From Dialister succinatiphilus YIT 11850 (lineage in GTDB: Bacteria; Bacillota; Negativicutes; Veillonellales; Dialisteraceae): 64,000 nt of DNA. This document shows positions 18,157-26,724 of this stretch, piece after piece; the first letter of the stretch is position 1; every line of letters starts with the position of its first letter. Below the pieces are notes generated by a model. The model was not told the DNA's origin and made no database searches. It was given only the letters and a program-made list of their open reading frames with translations. A program made the translations under genes and the position numbers. The stretch covers positions 418,488 to 482,487 of the forward strand of contig NZ_JH591188.1 in the NCBI RefSeq assembly GCF_000242435.1, in the 5' to 3' direction.

Positions 18157-19323
18157 ATGTCGGAAAATAAAATCTGGACCCGGGAATTCGTGGGAATGGG
18201 ACTCACGAATTTCTTTTATTTTATGTCCCAGTACATATTGATCGCCGCTCTTCCTGTGTTCATCATGGACGATTTAGGGAAGGGGCAGTGGGAGGCAGGC
18301 ATGGCCATGACCTGCTTCCAGATCGGCACGGTGCTCTGCCGGCCCCTGGCGGGACGGATTATTGATGGGGTAAACAAGCAGAAACTTCTTTTCGGAGCGT
18401 CCTTCTTGTTTTTCCTGCTCATGGCCGGTTTCTACTTTGCCTCTTCTCTTCATGCGGTGTGGTTTCTCCGCCTTGTCCATGGCGCCGTGTTTGCTTTGGG
18501 CACCACTGCCTCTGCAGCCATGGCGGCTCTTGTACTTCCTCGGCGGCGTAAGGGAGAGGGCATCGGTTATTTTGCAGTCTGCGGGAACATGGCCATGGTC
18601 ATCGGGCCGCTGGTGGGACTTTTGATTATGGATTACCTGGGAGCCCATCCCCTCTTTATTTTCCTGGCCCTGCTGGCGCTGGGAGCCATTGTGGCAGGAA
18701 ATGGAAAGAAGCTGCCCGATGAAACCATCCTGCCTGGCGGAAAAAGGCAGAAGGGTTTCCATATCAGCGATTTCATAGAAAAAAGAGCCCTTCCTTCCGT
18801 TATCCTGGGAGGTCTTGTGTTTTTTGCCTACGGCGGCGTGCTGACCTTTATCCCCATGTATACCAGAAGTCTGGGCATGGGCGGGAGCACCAGCCTTTTC
18901 TTCCTGGTTTTTGCCCTGGTTATCGTGGTGACAAGGCCTTTTGTGGGCTATCTCTTTGACCATCATGGCCCCAATGCCACCGTGTATCCGGGATTTGCCT
19001 TTTTCTCCCTGGGTTTCATCCTTTTCAGCCTGGCAGGAAATCTGACGGTCCTTCTCCTTTCAGCAGCGGTGCTGGGAATCGGATTTGGCGCTCTGGCTCC
19101 CGCTTTCCAGACTCTGGCAGTGCAGAGCGCCCCGGCATCCCGGGCAGGGGTGGCTACTTCCACCTATTTCTGGTCTCTCGATATTTCCGTAGGCCTGGCG
19201 GCAGCAGTGCTGGGCGTGGCAGCCAATGCCTTCGGCTATCCCTTCATGTACGGCGTCATCTGTCTTTCTTCTTCCCTCCTGGGCCTTGCCTACTACTTTT
19301 TCTGGAGGAGAAGTCTTTCCTGA
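18157..19323 (+). CDS. MFS transporter
   Basis: About 388 residues starting at MSENKIWTREF (ATG 18157, GAAAGG site 7 bases upstream); the ORF is open from 18058 but the upstream part lacks a ribosome site. Twelve hydrophobic segments and the motif-A-like loop GRIIDGVNKQKLLFG after helix 2 mark the major facilitator superfamily. The fold resembles drug/metabolite exporters of the YfcJ/AraJ type; the substrate is unknown. Single-gene unit ending in a family hairpin. Confidence 0.85.
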   Translation: MSENKIWTREFVGMGLTNFFYFMSQYILIAALPVFIMDDLGKGQWEAGMAMTCFQIGTVLCRPLAGRIIDGVNKQKLLFGASFLFFLLMAGFYFASSLHAVWFLRLVHGAVFALGTTASAAMAALVLPRRRKGEGIGYFAVCGNMAMVIGPLVGLLIMDYLGAHPLFIFLALLALGAIVAGNGKKLPDETILPGGKRQKGFHISDFIEKRALPSVILGGLVFFAYGGVLTFIPMYTRSLGMGGSTSLFFLVFALVIVVTRPFVGYLFDHHGPNATVYPGFAFFSLGFILFSLAGNLTVLLLSAAVLGIGFGALAPAFQTLAVQSAPASRAGVATSTYFWSLDISVGLAAAVLGVAANAFGYPFMYGVICLSSSLLGLAYYFFWRRSLS

Positions 19324-19336
19324 TTCTTTGCATTTC

Positions 19337-19384
19337 AAAAGGGGCTGTAAAAAAATGGTAATCATTTTTTCACAGCCCCTTTTT
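19337..19384 (+). terminator. Terminator hairpin after the MFS gene (repeat family)
   Basis: GGGGCTGTAAAAAAATG and CATTTTTTCACAGCCCC arms with a T tail; member of the dispersed hairpin family. Confidence 0.8.
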
Positions 19385-19439
19385 GCTGCCTTTCCCAAAA
19401 CATGGGCCTGTTGTCAGGACAGGGCGGGAAGATGCAGCC

Positions 19440-19595
19440 TCAGTCCTTGATTATAATTTTTTCTACCAGCCCTTCAATCTGCTTTTCTCCGTCAGGGAAG
19501 GAGGACAGGTGGTTGATGTACATGAAGGAAACCTGGGAACCGATATAATTCCGGAAGCGGTTGAATTTTTCAGGATTTTTTTCAGCATCAATTCT
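19440..19595 (-). pseudogene. 3' fragment of an unidentified gene abutting tatC
   Basis: On the - strand a frame ending at TGA (19440-19442) reads KNPEKFNRFRNYIGSQVSFM then YINHLSSFPDGEKQIEGLV and KIIIKD. It looks like the C-terminal end of a real protein but has no start; its upstream end runs into the first recognisable residues of TatC on the other strand. I do not recognise the family. The join of two incomplete genes points to a deletion or rearrangement breakpoint near 19590. Confidence 0.4.
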
Positions 19596-20178
19596 TACAG
19601 CACCGGCGGGCCATCTTTACTTTGCTCGGCCGGCGGAGGTCTTTGTCATTTATATGAAGACGGCAGTAATCGCCGGTTTCATCCTGGCGTCGCCGGTGGT
19701 TTTCTTCCAGTTCTGGCGTTTTATCCTGCCGGCCATGACGGACAGGGAACGGACCTGGACCATTCTCTTCGTCCCCCTCTCGGTGGCACTTTTCCTTGGG
19801 GGCATTGGATTTTCCTATTTCCTTGTCATGCCCCAAAGTCTCCATTTCCTCATGGCCTTCGGCGGGGAGAATTTCACGCCTCTTCTTTCCATGGAAAGCT
19901 ATCTGGAGTTTGTGCTCCTCATGATTCTTCCTTTCGGAGTCATCTTTAATATGCCCCTCCTTATGACCGCCCTTTCCCTGGCGGGGCTGGTACAGGGAAA
20001 GACACTGAAAATGGGAAGAAAATTTATCATCCTTGGCTCTTTCATTCTGGCCGCCGTGATAACGCCCACTCCAGATATTCTCACCCAGTCTCTCCTGGCT
20101 CTGCCTGCTATTGGCCTTTATGAGATTTCTCTTCATGTCATGGGCCTGCTGGAAAGGGCAAGGAACCGCAGATTGTAA
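19561..20178 (+). pseudogene. tatC: 5'-truncated twin-arginine translocase subunit TatC
   Basis: TatC similarity begins at LTAPAGHLYFARPAEVF (about codon 13) and runs to the end: GFILASPVVFFQFWRFILPA, FLVMPQSLHFLMAFG, SYLEFVLLMILPFGVIFN and AAVITPTPDILTQSLLALP. Five of the six TatC helices are present, but the usual N-terminal stretch of about 45-60 residues with HLEELR and helix 1 is missing. The TTG/ATG choices near 19561 have no good ribosome site. The gene is therefore probably a remnant; a shortened functional form is possible but less likely because the N terminus contacts the signal peptide. Confidence 0.7.
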
Positions 20179-20211
20179 AACCATACACACTGCTTTTCTC
20201 CATCAAAGGAA

Positions 20212-20239
20212 AAGACCGCCTTTCAGGACGGTCTTTTTT
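20212..20239 (+). terminator. Intrinsic terminator after tatC remnant
   Basis: AAGACCG-CC, loop TTTCA, GG-ACGGTCTT and a T tract. Confidence 0.8.
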
Positions 20240-20258
20240 CTTTGGTGTCATGGGATTT

Positions 20259-20288
20259 TAGACAGAGGATTTTGGGATATGATATAAT
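20259..20288 (+). promoter_or_regulatory. Promoter of the first pilin-like gene
   Basis: TAGACA (20259-20264), 18-base spacer, TATAAT (20283-20288). The same TAGACA -35 is used before the binding-protein gene at 8699. Confidence 0.55.
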
Positions 20289-20339
20289 TAAGATAGAACA
20301 ATGTGTGAAAATCAAGGTAAGGATAAAGAGGTGAGAACC

Positions 20340-20981
20340 ATGTGGAAGGAAAAAGGACAGAACATCATTGAATATGCCCTCATGCTGGCACTGGTGGTAG
20401 GCATCGGAAGCTTTATCTACACCCAGGGGTATGGGGACAACATTTCCGCCGTTTTCAACAATGCAGGAAACCTGTTGGAAGAGGTGAATACAACCCAGGA
20501 AGAGGCGAAAAAGGAAGCGGACAGGAACGCGGACAGGAGCTATGCGGAACATCTGGGAGACCTGCTGAAAAATGCAGTGACTGATGGATCCATAAAGCTG
20601 GGTGATGGCAGCTCTGTCTACCTGCTGGTGCAGAATGAGCCAAACTCCAAATATCATAATCTGCATATGAATGGGGCCAAAACCGGCGGCAAGGTCTGGA
20701 TTAAAAATGCCAATGGAAATCTGGTTGATTATGGCAACGCTGGATTTGATACCATGTTGGATACGGTAGGCGGCAATTATCACAATTATCAGGATGCAGC
20801 GGTGAAGCAGGATGGTGTCTACTGGTACGGCGTGCAGATTAAAAAGGATTCCACCGGTAACAGCTATACCCTCTCCTACATGGACAGCAATATAGACAGT
20901 TATAAAAATAATTATTCCGGTTTTGATATAAATCAGGCCAATGCGCCCTATAAAACAGAAACCTGGCCTCCGACTCCCTGA
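20340..20981 (+). CDS. Flp/TadE-like class III pilin-like protein with long C-terminal domain
   Basis: 213 residues from ATG 20340 (AGAGGTGAG upstream; an ATG at 20301 lacks a site). The N terminus MWKEKGQNIIEYALMLALVV has the Gly|Gln-x-x-x-Glu-Tyr signature of Flp-type IVb pilins, where prepilin peptidase cleaves after Gly and Glu5 is conserved. Unlike true Flp pilins of about 60 residues it carries a further 170-residue polar domain rich in Asn, Asp, Gly and Tyr. It shares the N terminus and a FNNAGNLLEE segment with the genes at 59660 and 60364. No Tad assembly gene is in the window. Surface or pseudopilin role is inferred. Confidence 0.65.
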   Translation: MWKEKGQNIIEYALMLALVVGIGSFIYTQGYGDNISAVFNNAGNLLEEVNTTQEEAKKEADRNADRSYAEHLGDLLKNAVTDGSIKLGDGSSVYLLVQNEPNSKYHNLHMNGAKTGGKVWIKNANGNLVDYGNAGFDTMLDTVGGNYHNYQDAAVKQDGVYWYGVQIKKDSTGNSYTLSYMDSNIDSYKNNYSGFDINQANAPYKTETWPPTP

Positions 20982-20996
20982 AGGACGGAGACATGC

Positions 20997-21043
20997 AAAA
21001 AGGGCTTAGAAGAAATGGATGGTATTTCTTCTAAGCCCTTTTG
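20997..21043. terminator. Bidirectional terminator hairpin (repeat family)
   Basis: AAAAAGGGCTTAGAAGAAAT and its near-complement ATTTCTTCTAAGCCCTTTT between two convergent genes. Confidence 0.8.
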
Positions 21044-21153
21044 ACTGTTTGCAGGAGAAAGGCGGAAGGGGAAGCATGGAACCCTGTCTATACCCAGAGC
21101 CGGAGGGGCAGCGTCAAAGTCCCTGAACCCCTTCGAAGCCGGAGAGCGCGGCT

Positions 21154-21849
21154 TCATTTTTCCTCATACAGGGGATTCACCAGGCGGATGATCCAGGTTT
21201 CGCCTCCGGTGAATTTACTGTTGTATTTCCTTGCCGTATCTTCATAGCGCTTTTTCAAGTCCCTGACCGTTTCTTCCAAAGTGGTTATGTTTTTGACGGC
21301 AGTGTCGGAACGCATGTCTTTGCCGCACACCGGGCAGAGGGGCGGATGGATGAAGCTGCGGTTCACTCTGGATTTGCAGTGGGGGCAGGATACGAAGGGA
21401 GCGGTGAATTTCTTCTCGTTCTGTTCCTTTGTATAGGTTGACAGCTTTTCTTCTTTTTCCCGGAGCCTTTTTTCCAGGGATACCATTTTAGGGGAAGGGG
21501 TGATGCCGATTTTATATTTCACGGCATAGGAGGTGGGGATGGACTTCAGGTATTCCAGCGCCTGGGTGCGGGTATTGCAGACCTTTTCCTTGAAGAAGAG
21601 GCCCTTGAATACTTTATTGGCTTCCCTTTTGCCGAAGCCTTCTTTGAGCATGTCTTCTTTCATGGTATCCTTCATCCACTGGGAAGGCTTTGTGAGGTCA
21701 AACTCCCAGATTTTTTCCTTCCAGGCGTGGGCGGCCGCTTCTTCCGCAGGGCGGAGGGGCTGGGCGGTCTTTGTATTCTCAGTGCCTTTCGGGGGCATAT
21801 CAGTTTGGGAAAAGAGGCTGCCTTCTTCCATTTCTGCTTTCCTTTTCAT
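21154..21849 (-). CDS. Hypothetical zinc-ribbon, coiled-coil protein
   Basis: 231 residues from ATG 21849 (AAGGAGAC site); the longer frame to 21966 lacks a site. The middle has two CxxC pairs, SCPHCKSRVN and LCPVCGKDM, spaced as in a zinc ribbon, flanked by charged segments that look like coiled coils (about 125-150 and 195-220). No signal peptide or membrane segment. I do not recognise the family; a nucleic-acid- or protein-binding role is only a guess from the ribbon. Confidence 0.65.
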   Translation of the reverse strand: MKRKAEMEEGSLFSQTDMPPKGTENTKTAQPLRPAEEAAAHAWKEKIWEFDLTKPSQWMKDTMKEDMLKEGFGKREANKVFKGLFFKEKVCNTRTQALEYLKSIPTSYAVKYKIGITPSPKMVSLEKRLREKEEKLSTYTKEQNEKKFTAPFVSCPHCKSRVNRSFIHPPLCPVCGKDMRSDTAVKNITTLEETVRDLKKRYEDTARKYNSKFTGGETWIIRLVNPLYEEK

Positions 21850-21944
21850 TGATGTCTCCTTATGTTCATTTAGGTTTCGTGAATTTTTGTTCTTATACAC
21901 TATAAACCATATGGTTCCATTCATCAACTGTTGAAGAGAGGCAT

Positions 21945-21990
21945 GAAAAATCCGTGAAGAAATCATTCATCATTTCTTCACGGATTTTTT
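21945..21990. terminator. Hairpin between FNT channel and zinc-ribbon genes (repeat family)
   Basis: AAAAATCCGTGAAGAAAT and ATTTCTTCACGGATTTTTT form an almost perfect 18-bp stem; it overlaps the stop region of the FNT gene, so it also terminates that gene. Confidence 0.85.
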
Positions 21991-22825
21991 ATTTCCGTTC
22001 CACCTTCACCTGGGCGGAGACGAGAAGAGTAAAGATGCCGGTGCCGCCGATGATGTTGCCAAGGCCGGTGGGAATCAGGAATCGGAAGAAATAGTCGTAA
22101 ACCGAAGAATCGCCCATGAGCACGGCATAGGCTGCTTCTCCGGAGCCTACCACCACATGGGCGAAGCCGCCGATGGCGATGAAGTAGGTGAAGGTGAAGA
22201 TGGTGAAGAAGGAAAAGCCCCGGGACATGGGAATCATCCAGACCACTGCGGCAATGAGCATGCCGGCGGGAATCCCTTTGAAAATGTTCTCCAGGGGAGT
22301 AGGGGTCATGATGTGGTGGGCGGTGGAGAGAAGGAAGGATGTGATTTCCGACGATGCAAAACAGGAGGAGGTCATGAAGAGGGCGGAAAGCAGGGTACCG
22401 GCCATATTGGAAAGAAGGACGATGGCCCATAGCCGCCCTATACGAAGGAGGGTTTTCCAGGAAGGGCTTTCAAAGAAGGGAATCACGGTGGTAATGGTAT
22501 TTTCCGTGAAAAGCTGAAGCCTTCCCAGAATGACGATAAGAAAGCCCGTGGTGTAGCCTATGCCGCTGATGGCGTCGGCCCAGGGGCTATGGCCGGCATA
22601 CATGGAGAGGACGGCGCGGAAATAAAAGGAGAAGGAAATCATAAGTCCTGCAGCCAGGGCGGAAAAGATGAGGGGCACCGTGGCCCGGTCCAGTTCCTTT
22701 TCTCCATCATGACGGATGATTTCAAAAATCAGGGAGGAGGACAGTTTCTCGTATTCCTCGACAATGACTTTGGTTTTGGACTGTTTGACTTCTTCCTCAA
22801 AACGGGAATCAGCGGTTTCTTTCAT
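21989..22825 (-). CDS. Formate/nitrite transporter (FNT) family channel
   Basis: 278 residues. A charged N-terminal extension (1-45) precedes six hydrophobic segments. LIVILGRLQLFTENTITTVI matches the FNT signature after helix 2 with the conserved GxxLFT segment, and AHVVVGSGEAAYAVL contains the His of the central gate region. It resembles the YfdC-like branch with a longer N terminus more than FocA proper, so the substrate (formate, acetate, lactate or another small anion) is uncertain. Single gene between two family hairpins. Confidence 0.85.
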   Translation of the reverse strand: MKETADSRFEEEVKQSKTKVIVEEYEKLSSSLIFEIIRHDGEKELDRATVPLIFSALAAGLMISFSFYFRAVLSMYAGHSPWADAISGIGYTTGFLIVILGRLQLFTENTITTVIPFFESPSWKTLLRIGRLWAIVLLSNMAGTLLSALFMTSSCFASSEITSFLLSTAHHIMTPTPLENIFKGIPAGMLIAAVVWMIPMSRGFSFFTIFTFTYFIAIGGFAHVVVGSGEAAYAVLMGDSSVYDYFFRFLIPTGLGNIIGGTGIFTLLVSAQVKVERK

Positions 22826-22844
22826 AGGGGCTCCTTGGGCGAAT

Positions 22845-22883
22845 AAAAAAGGGCTGTGAAAAGAAGAGTCTTTTTCACAGTCC
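22845..22883. terminator. Terminator hairpin after the LysR gene (short member of repeat family)
   Basis: GGGCTGTGAAAAGA and TCTTTTTCACAGTCCC form the stem. The A-tract side serves the - strand LysR gene. Confidence 0.7.
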
Positions 22884-22890
22884 CATGGAT

Positions 22891-23805
22891 TTATCTTTCC
22901 GGCGGAAGGCCGGCGTATTCTCTGGCGAAGTCGGAGAAGTTGTCGATAATGTATTTCTTCAGCATTTCTGCCGGCGGCGAAAGCTTCTCGCCTTTCTTCC
23001 AGGACAGGCTGATGTAGCGCTGGCAGTTCGGAGAGGCAATAGGCACCAGGGCCACATGGTCTCCGCCTACGCCATGCCAGGTAATGCGGGGCGCAAAGGA
23101 TACGCCCAGGCCTGCGCGGATAAATTCACGCACGGTCATGGGGCTGTCGCTTTCCAGCACCACATGGGGGACGAAACCGGCCATGCGGCAGTAGAAATCG
23201 GTGATGGTTCGAAGGCTGGCTCCGGCTTCCAGGGAAATAAAGCCGGCTTTTTCAAATTCATCCAGGTTGACTGAGGATTTCCGGGCATGGGGATCCGTGT
23301 CCGGCATGGCCAGCATAATGTCTTCCTTCAGCAGGGTGACGGAGTGATCATTTTCGATGGGGTTGATGGAGGAGGACAGGAAAAGGTCCACATGATTCTG
23401 GCTCTGCTGCCCTGGTTTGCTGCGCTGCTGCAGGATTTCAAAGCGGATATCCGGATGCTCCTGGCGGAAGCGGGTAAGGAAGGCAGGAATAATCATGGAA
23501 GCGGCAAAAAGGGAAATGGTGACCGTCAGTTTCTGGGCTTCCTTGGTATCTGCCAGTTCTTTCTGGGCGCCGTGAAGTTCCTGCATGATGCGGTTCGTGT
23601 GTCGGAGAAGAATTTCGCCGTACTTGGTGAGTACGATATTGCGGCCGCTTCTGGAGAAAAGCGGTACGCCCAGCTCCGTTTCCAGCACTTTGATGGTGTG
23701 GGACAGAGAAGGCTGGGAAATATGAAGGGCTTCAGCCGCCCGGGTCAGGTGCTGGAGCTCAGCTGTTTTCTGGAAATAGCTCAAAGCGAGGAGCGTTAAT
23801 TTCAT
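22891..23805 (-). CDS. LysR family transcriptional regulator
   Basis: 304 residues. N-terminal winged helix-turn-helix: YFQKTAELQHLTRAAEALHI, SQPSLSHTIKVLETELG and GVPLFSRSGRNIVLT are typical LysR residues, followed by the PBP2-type effector domain. GGGGGA precedes the start. Target and effector are unknown. It is transcribed toward the FNT gene and divergently from the transaldolase, either of which could be a target. Confidence 0.9.
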   Translation of the reverse strand: MKLTLLALSYFQKTAELQHLTRAAEALHISQPSLSHTIKVLETELGVPLFSRSGRNIVLTKYGEILLRHTNRIMQELHGAQKELADTKEAQKLTVTISLFAASMIIPAFLTRFRQEHPDIRFEILQQRSKPGQQSQNHVDLFLSSSINPIENDHSVTLLKEDIMLAMPDTDPHARKSSVNLDEFEKAGFISLEAGASLRTITDFYCRMAGFVPHVVLESDSPMTVREFIRAGLGVSFAPRITWHGVGGDHVALVPIASPNCQRYISLSWKKGEKLSPPAEMLKKYIIDNFSDFAREYAGLPPER

Positions 23806-24052
23806 AATATCCCCCTCAATTCCAATGGTGGAGTTCGAATTAAAAACAATAGTTTCTTTTATTTAATTATACACTTCACTCTATCAATAATCAATGAATA
23901 TAAAATATCATGCATTGTAATTTAGAAATTCCGGTAAATGATTCATTTTTGCAAAATCCGAGGAAAACATAGAAAACAGGGGGGATCGAAAAATAACCGG
24001 AGAGAAATGGGAACAGGAATGGGTATTTATAAAAATTTTTTATAGAATCATC

Positions 24053-24088
24053 TAAGGGAGGACTGATTGATAAGGGAGGACTGATTGA
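24053..24088. repeat. Perfect tandem duplication of an 18-bp unit
   Basis: TAAGGGAGGACTGATTGA occurs twice in direct succession (24053-24070 and 24071-24088), just upstream of the candidate small-RNA promoter in the 518-base lysR-transaldolase gap. The rest of 23806-24052 is AT-rich with no gene seen. Confidence 0.9.
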
Positions 24089-24092
24089 ATCA

Positions 24093-24262
24093 TTGACTTG
24101 TTTTATTCCTGAAATTGTATACAATGCAGGAACCGGGGAACCGCAGGAGCTGTTTAAGCCCCCGGTCACCCGGCAGGGCATGATTTCCTGCGAAAACAGA
24201 CTTCGTGACCTCTGCGATTTGCGGCGGCTTCCATCATTGGATGGCGTTTTCATTTTTTCATT
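24093..24262 (+). ncRNA. Candidate small structured RNA or leader upstream of transaldolase
   Basis: A promoter-like TTGACT (24093) and TATACA (24118, preceded by TTG) are followed by three short hairpins: CCGGGG...CCCCGG, GCAGG...CCTGC, and CCATC-ATTG-GATGG, the last with a T-rich tail. Short ORFs on both strands overlap here without ribosome sites. The arrangement looks like an independent transcript of about 130 bases ending before the TTGACA at 24261. No RNA family was recognised. Confidence 0.25.
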
Positions 24263-24323
24263 GACAGAAGGGGCAGATGGTGTGAAAATGTACTATATAC
24301 ATTGAAGCAAAGGAGAAAAACAA

Positions 24324-24971
24324 ATGGAATTTTTTATTGATACTGCTGATGTAGAGGCCATTCGCAAGGCCAATGATATGGGATTTATTTCCGGTGTAAC
24401 CACCAATCCTTCCCTGATTGCCAAGGAAGGAAAAGATTTCCATGCCACCATTAAGGAAATCGCATCCATTGTGGACGGCCCTATTTCCGCCGAAGTACTG
24501 GCTGACGATGCAGAAGGCATGATTGAAGAAGGCAAAGTACTGGCTGGACTGGATCCTCACGTGGTAGTGAAGATTCCTATGACCCCGGAAGGCATGAAAG
24601 CAGTCAAGGGCCTGAAAAAACTGGGTATCCGTACCAATGTGACCCTGGTATTCTCTGCCAACCAGGCACTGCTCGCAGCCCGCGCAGGCGCTTCCTATGT
24701 AAGCCCCTTCGTAGGCCGTATCGATGATATTGGCTGGGATGGCATCGAACTGATCCAGACCATTTCTGAAATCTTTGAACTCCATGGCATTGAAACAAAG
24801 ATTATTGCCGCTTCCATCAGAAAGCCCCAGCACATTATGCAGTGTGCCCTGGCCGGCGCTGATATTGCTACCGTTCCATTCCAGGTGCTCATGGATGCCA
24901 TGAAACATCCGCTCACCGATAACGGCATTGCCCGGTTCAAAGCAGACTGGGCCAAAGCCAACATGAAATAA
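24324..24971 (+). CDS. Transaldolase / fructose-6-phosphate aldolase-like protein (TalC type)
   Basis: 215 residues, the length of the short bacterial transaldolase (TAL/FSA) class. [34 protein letters not shown], the Schiff-base Lys in [16 protein letters not shown] and [12 protein letters not shown] are all family hallmarks. It would exchange dihydroxyacetone units between sugar phosphates in the pentose phosphate pathway. GCAAAGGAG precedes the ATG. Single gene, terminated by a family hairpin. Confidence 0.92.
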   Translation: MEFFIDTADVEAIRKANDMGFISGVTTNPSLIAKEGKDFHATIKEIASIVDGPISAEVLADDAEGMIEEGKVLAGLDPHVVVKIPMTPEGMKAVKGLKKLGIRTNVTLVFSANQALLAARAGASYVSPFVGRIDDIGWDGIELIQTISEIFELHGIETKIIAASIRKPQHIMQCALAGADIATVPFQVLMDAMKHPLTDNGIARFKADWAKANMK

Positions 24972-24983
24972 GTACAGAAAATG

Positions 24984-25030
24984 AAAAAGAGCTGTGAAGA
25001 AATGATTGACATTTTTTCACAGCTTTTTTT
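24984..25030 (+). terminator. Terminator hairpin after transaldolase (repeat family)
   Basis: AAAAAGAGCTGTGAAGAAAT and ATTTTTTCACAGCTTTTTTT around the core loop. Confidence 0.85.
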
Positions 25031-25111
25031 GCCCGGGAAATCATCATTTCAAGTAAACATTTCATTTTTGAAGGGGTCCTACTATAATAAATATATAAAA
25101 TCTGAATATGA

Positions 25112-25138
25112 CGGCCTGCTGCAGAGGAAGACAGGCCG
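25112..25138 (+). promoter_or_regulatory. Hairpin directly before the MATE ribosome site
   Basis: Perfect 7-bp stem CGGCCTG (25112-25118) with CAGGCCG (25132-25138), immediately followed by CAGGGGG and ATG 25150. A TATAAT at 25083-25088 lies upstream. The hairpin may modulate translation; this is inference. Confidence 0.35.
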
Positions 25139-25149
25139 CAGGGGGTAAA

Positions 25150-26472
25150 ATGAGACATATTGATTTCACATCAGGCCCGGTAGGAAGGAAAATTCTGCTC
25201 TTTTCCCTGCCTCTCATGGTGGGGAATGTATTCCAGCAGCTTTACAATGTGGTGGATACACTGGTGGTGGGAAAATTTTTGGGAGAAGCGCCGCTGGCGG
25301 CGGTAGGGAGCGCCTATACCCTCATGATTTTCCTCACTTCCATACTGATTGGCCTTACCATGGGCGCAGGCGTTTATTTTTCCCTCTGCTTCGGCAGGAA
25401 AAATTTTGACCGCATGAAACAGGCTGTTTTTATTTCCTTTCTGTCCATCGGTCTTCTGACGGTCATCATGAACGGTGCTGCTTACCTTCTTCTGGATGAG
25501 CTCATTTCCTTCATGCAGGTGCCCTTTGAGGTCATTCCCTATATCCGGGACTATTTATGGTGGATATTGACAGGGCTTTTGGCGGTGTTTCTCTATAATT
25601 TCGGCGCCGCACTCCTGAGGGCCGTGGGAGATTCCGTGACGCCCCTTCTCTTTCTCATTCTCTCTTCGCTCATGAATGTGGCGCTGGACATTCTTTTCGT
25701 GGTGTATCTGGATTTCGGCGTAAGTGGTGCTGCAGAGGCCACCGTGATTTCCCAGTACGCGTCCGGCGCAGGTATCTTTATTTACTGCCTGTTTCGGCGG
25801 GAGTTCCATATTTCAGGGAAAGACAGGGTCTGGAGCCGTGAAATCTTCTGGGACATGTCGAAGCTCTCCCTTCTGACCAGTCTCCAGCAGAGCATTATGA
25901 ATTTTGGCATTCTTCTGGTGCAGGGGCTGGTGAACAGCTTTGGCACCACTGTGATGGCAGCCTTTGCGGCAGGCGTGAAAATCGATACCATTGCCTATTC
26001 GCCGCTTCAGGACTTCGGCAACGCTTTTTCCACCTATGTGGCCCAGAACTGGGGTGCAGGAAAGAAAGCACGTATCCGGCAGGGCGTGATTACAGCAGGA
26101 AAGATGATTTTCCTTTTCTCCATCCTGGCCAGCTGCCTGGTATCCCTCCTGGCGCCAACGCTTATGGGCTTCTTCGTACCGGAAACGGCAGAAGAGGTGA
26201 TTGCAGTGGGGGCGCACTACCTTCGCATTGAAGGCAGCTGCTACCTGGGCATCGGCATCCTTTTCATGCTCTACGGCTTCTACCGCGCCATCAAACGGGC
26301 CGGAACGAGTGTCATCCTTACCATCCTCTCCCTGGGCACACGGGTGGTGCTGGCCTACTTTCTTTCCTCTTTCCCTGAAATCGGTGTTACCGGCATCTGG
26401 ATTTCCATCCCCATCGGCTGGGCCCTGGCAGATATGTATGGTATCATAAAGGGGTACAAATTAGTGAGATAG
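25150..26472 (+). CDS. MATE family multidrug/metabolite exporter
   Basis: 440 residues from ATG 25150 after AGGGGGT. Twelve hydrophobic segments in two similar halves. IPLF-type MATE features: PLMVGNVFQQLYNVVDTLVV, GEAPLAAVGSAY and, in the second half, LQQSIMNFGILLVQGLVNSF and VAQNWGAGKKARIRQG. The NorM/DinF-like proteins export cationic compounds using Na+ or H+. No neighbouring regulator explains its substrate. Confidence 0.92.
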   Translation: MRHIDFTSGPVGRKILLFSLPLMVGNVFQQLYNVVDTLVVGKFLGEAPLAAVGSAYTLMIFLTSILIGLTMGAGVYFSLCFGRKNFDRMKQAVFISFLSIGLLTVIMNGAAYLLLDELISFMQVPFEVIPYIRDYLWWILTGLLAVFLYNFGAALLRAVGDSVTPLLFLILSSLMNVALDILFVVYLDFGVSGAAEATVISQYASGAGIFIYCLFRREFHISGKDRVWSREIFWDMSKLSLLTSLQQSIMNFGILLVQGLVNSFGTTVMAAFAAGVKIDTIAYSPLQDFGNAFSTYVAQNWGAGKKARIRQGVITAGKMIFLFSILASCLVSLLAPTLMGFFVPETAEEVIAVGAHYLRIEGSCYLGIGILFMLYGFYRAIKRAGTSVILTILSLGTRVVLAYFLSSFPEIGVTGIWISIPIGWALADMYGIIKGYKLVR

Positions 26473-26705
26473 TGAGATAGTGAGCTAGTGGGACAGTGAA
26501 GGCGGCTGTCGTCTATCCGCTGGCTGCGGGGGCTTTCCACGAGGGCTTCCCGCCGACCGGCATTTATCAATATTTCTGTTACTTACGGTTCTTACCGAGA
26601 TTCTTCGCTTCGCTCAGAATGACACGCAGGGCGGCAAGCCAATCCCGTAACGCTCATTTCATATTCGTCGCCCGCAGGGCGATACCACCGCCCTCTGAAC
26701 CCTAT
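26463..26705. repeat. Mosaic repeat block R3
   Basis: Starts with short tandem GTGAGATA/GTGAGCTA units overlapping the MATE stop, then GATTCTTCGCTTCGCTCAGA and CGCCCGCAGGGCGATACCAC. Same family as R1 and R2. It ends about six bases before the AAGGAGG of the next gene. Confidence 0.75.
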
Positions 26706-26724
26706 TTCTTTAAGGAGGTATCCT

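Noticed and set aside
24093-24305. 70-codon ORF before transaldolase, and the opposite 120-codon ORF at 23891-24253
   Set aside because: Neither has a ribosome site; the hairpins and promoter-like signals fit RNA better than protein.
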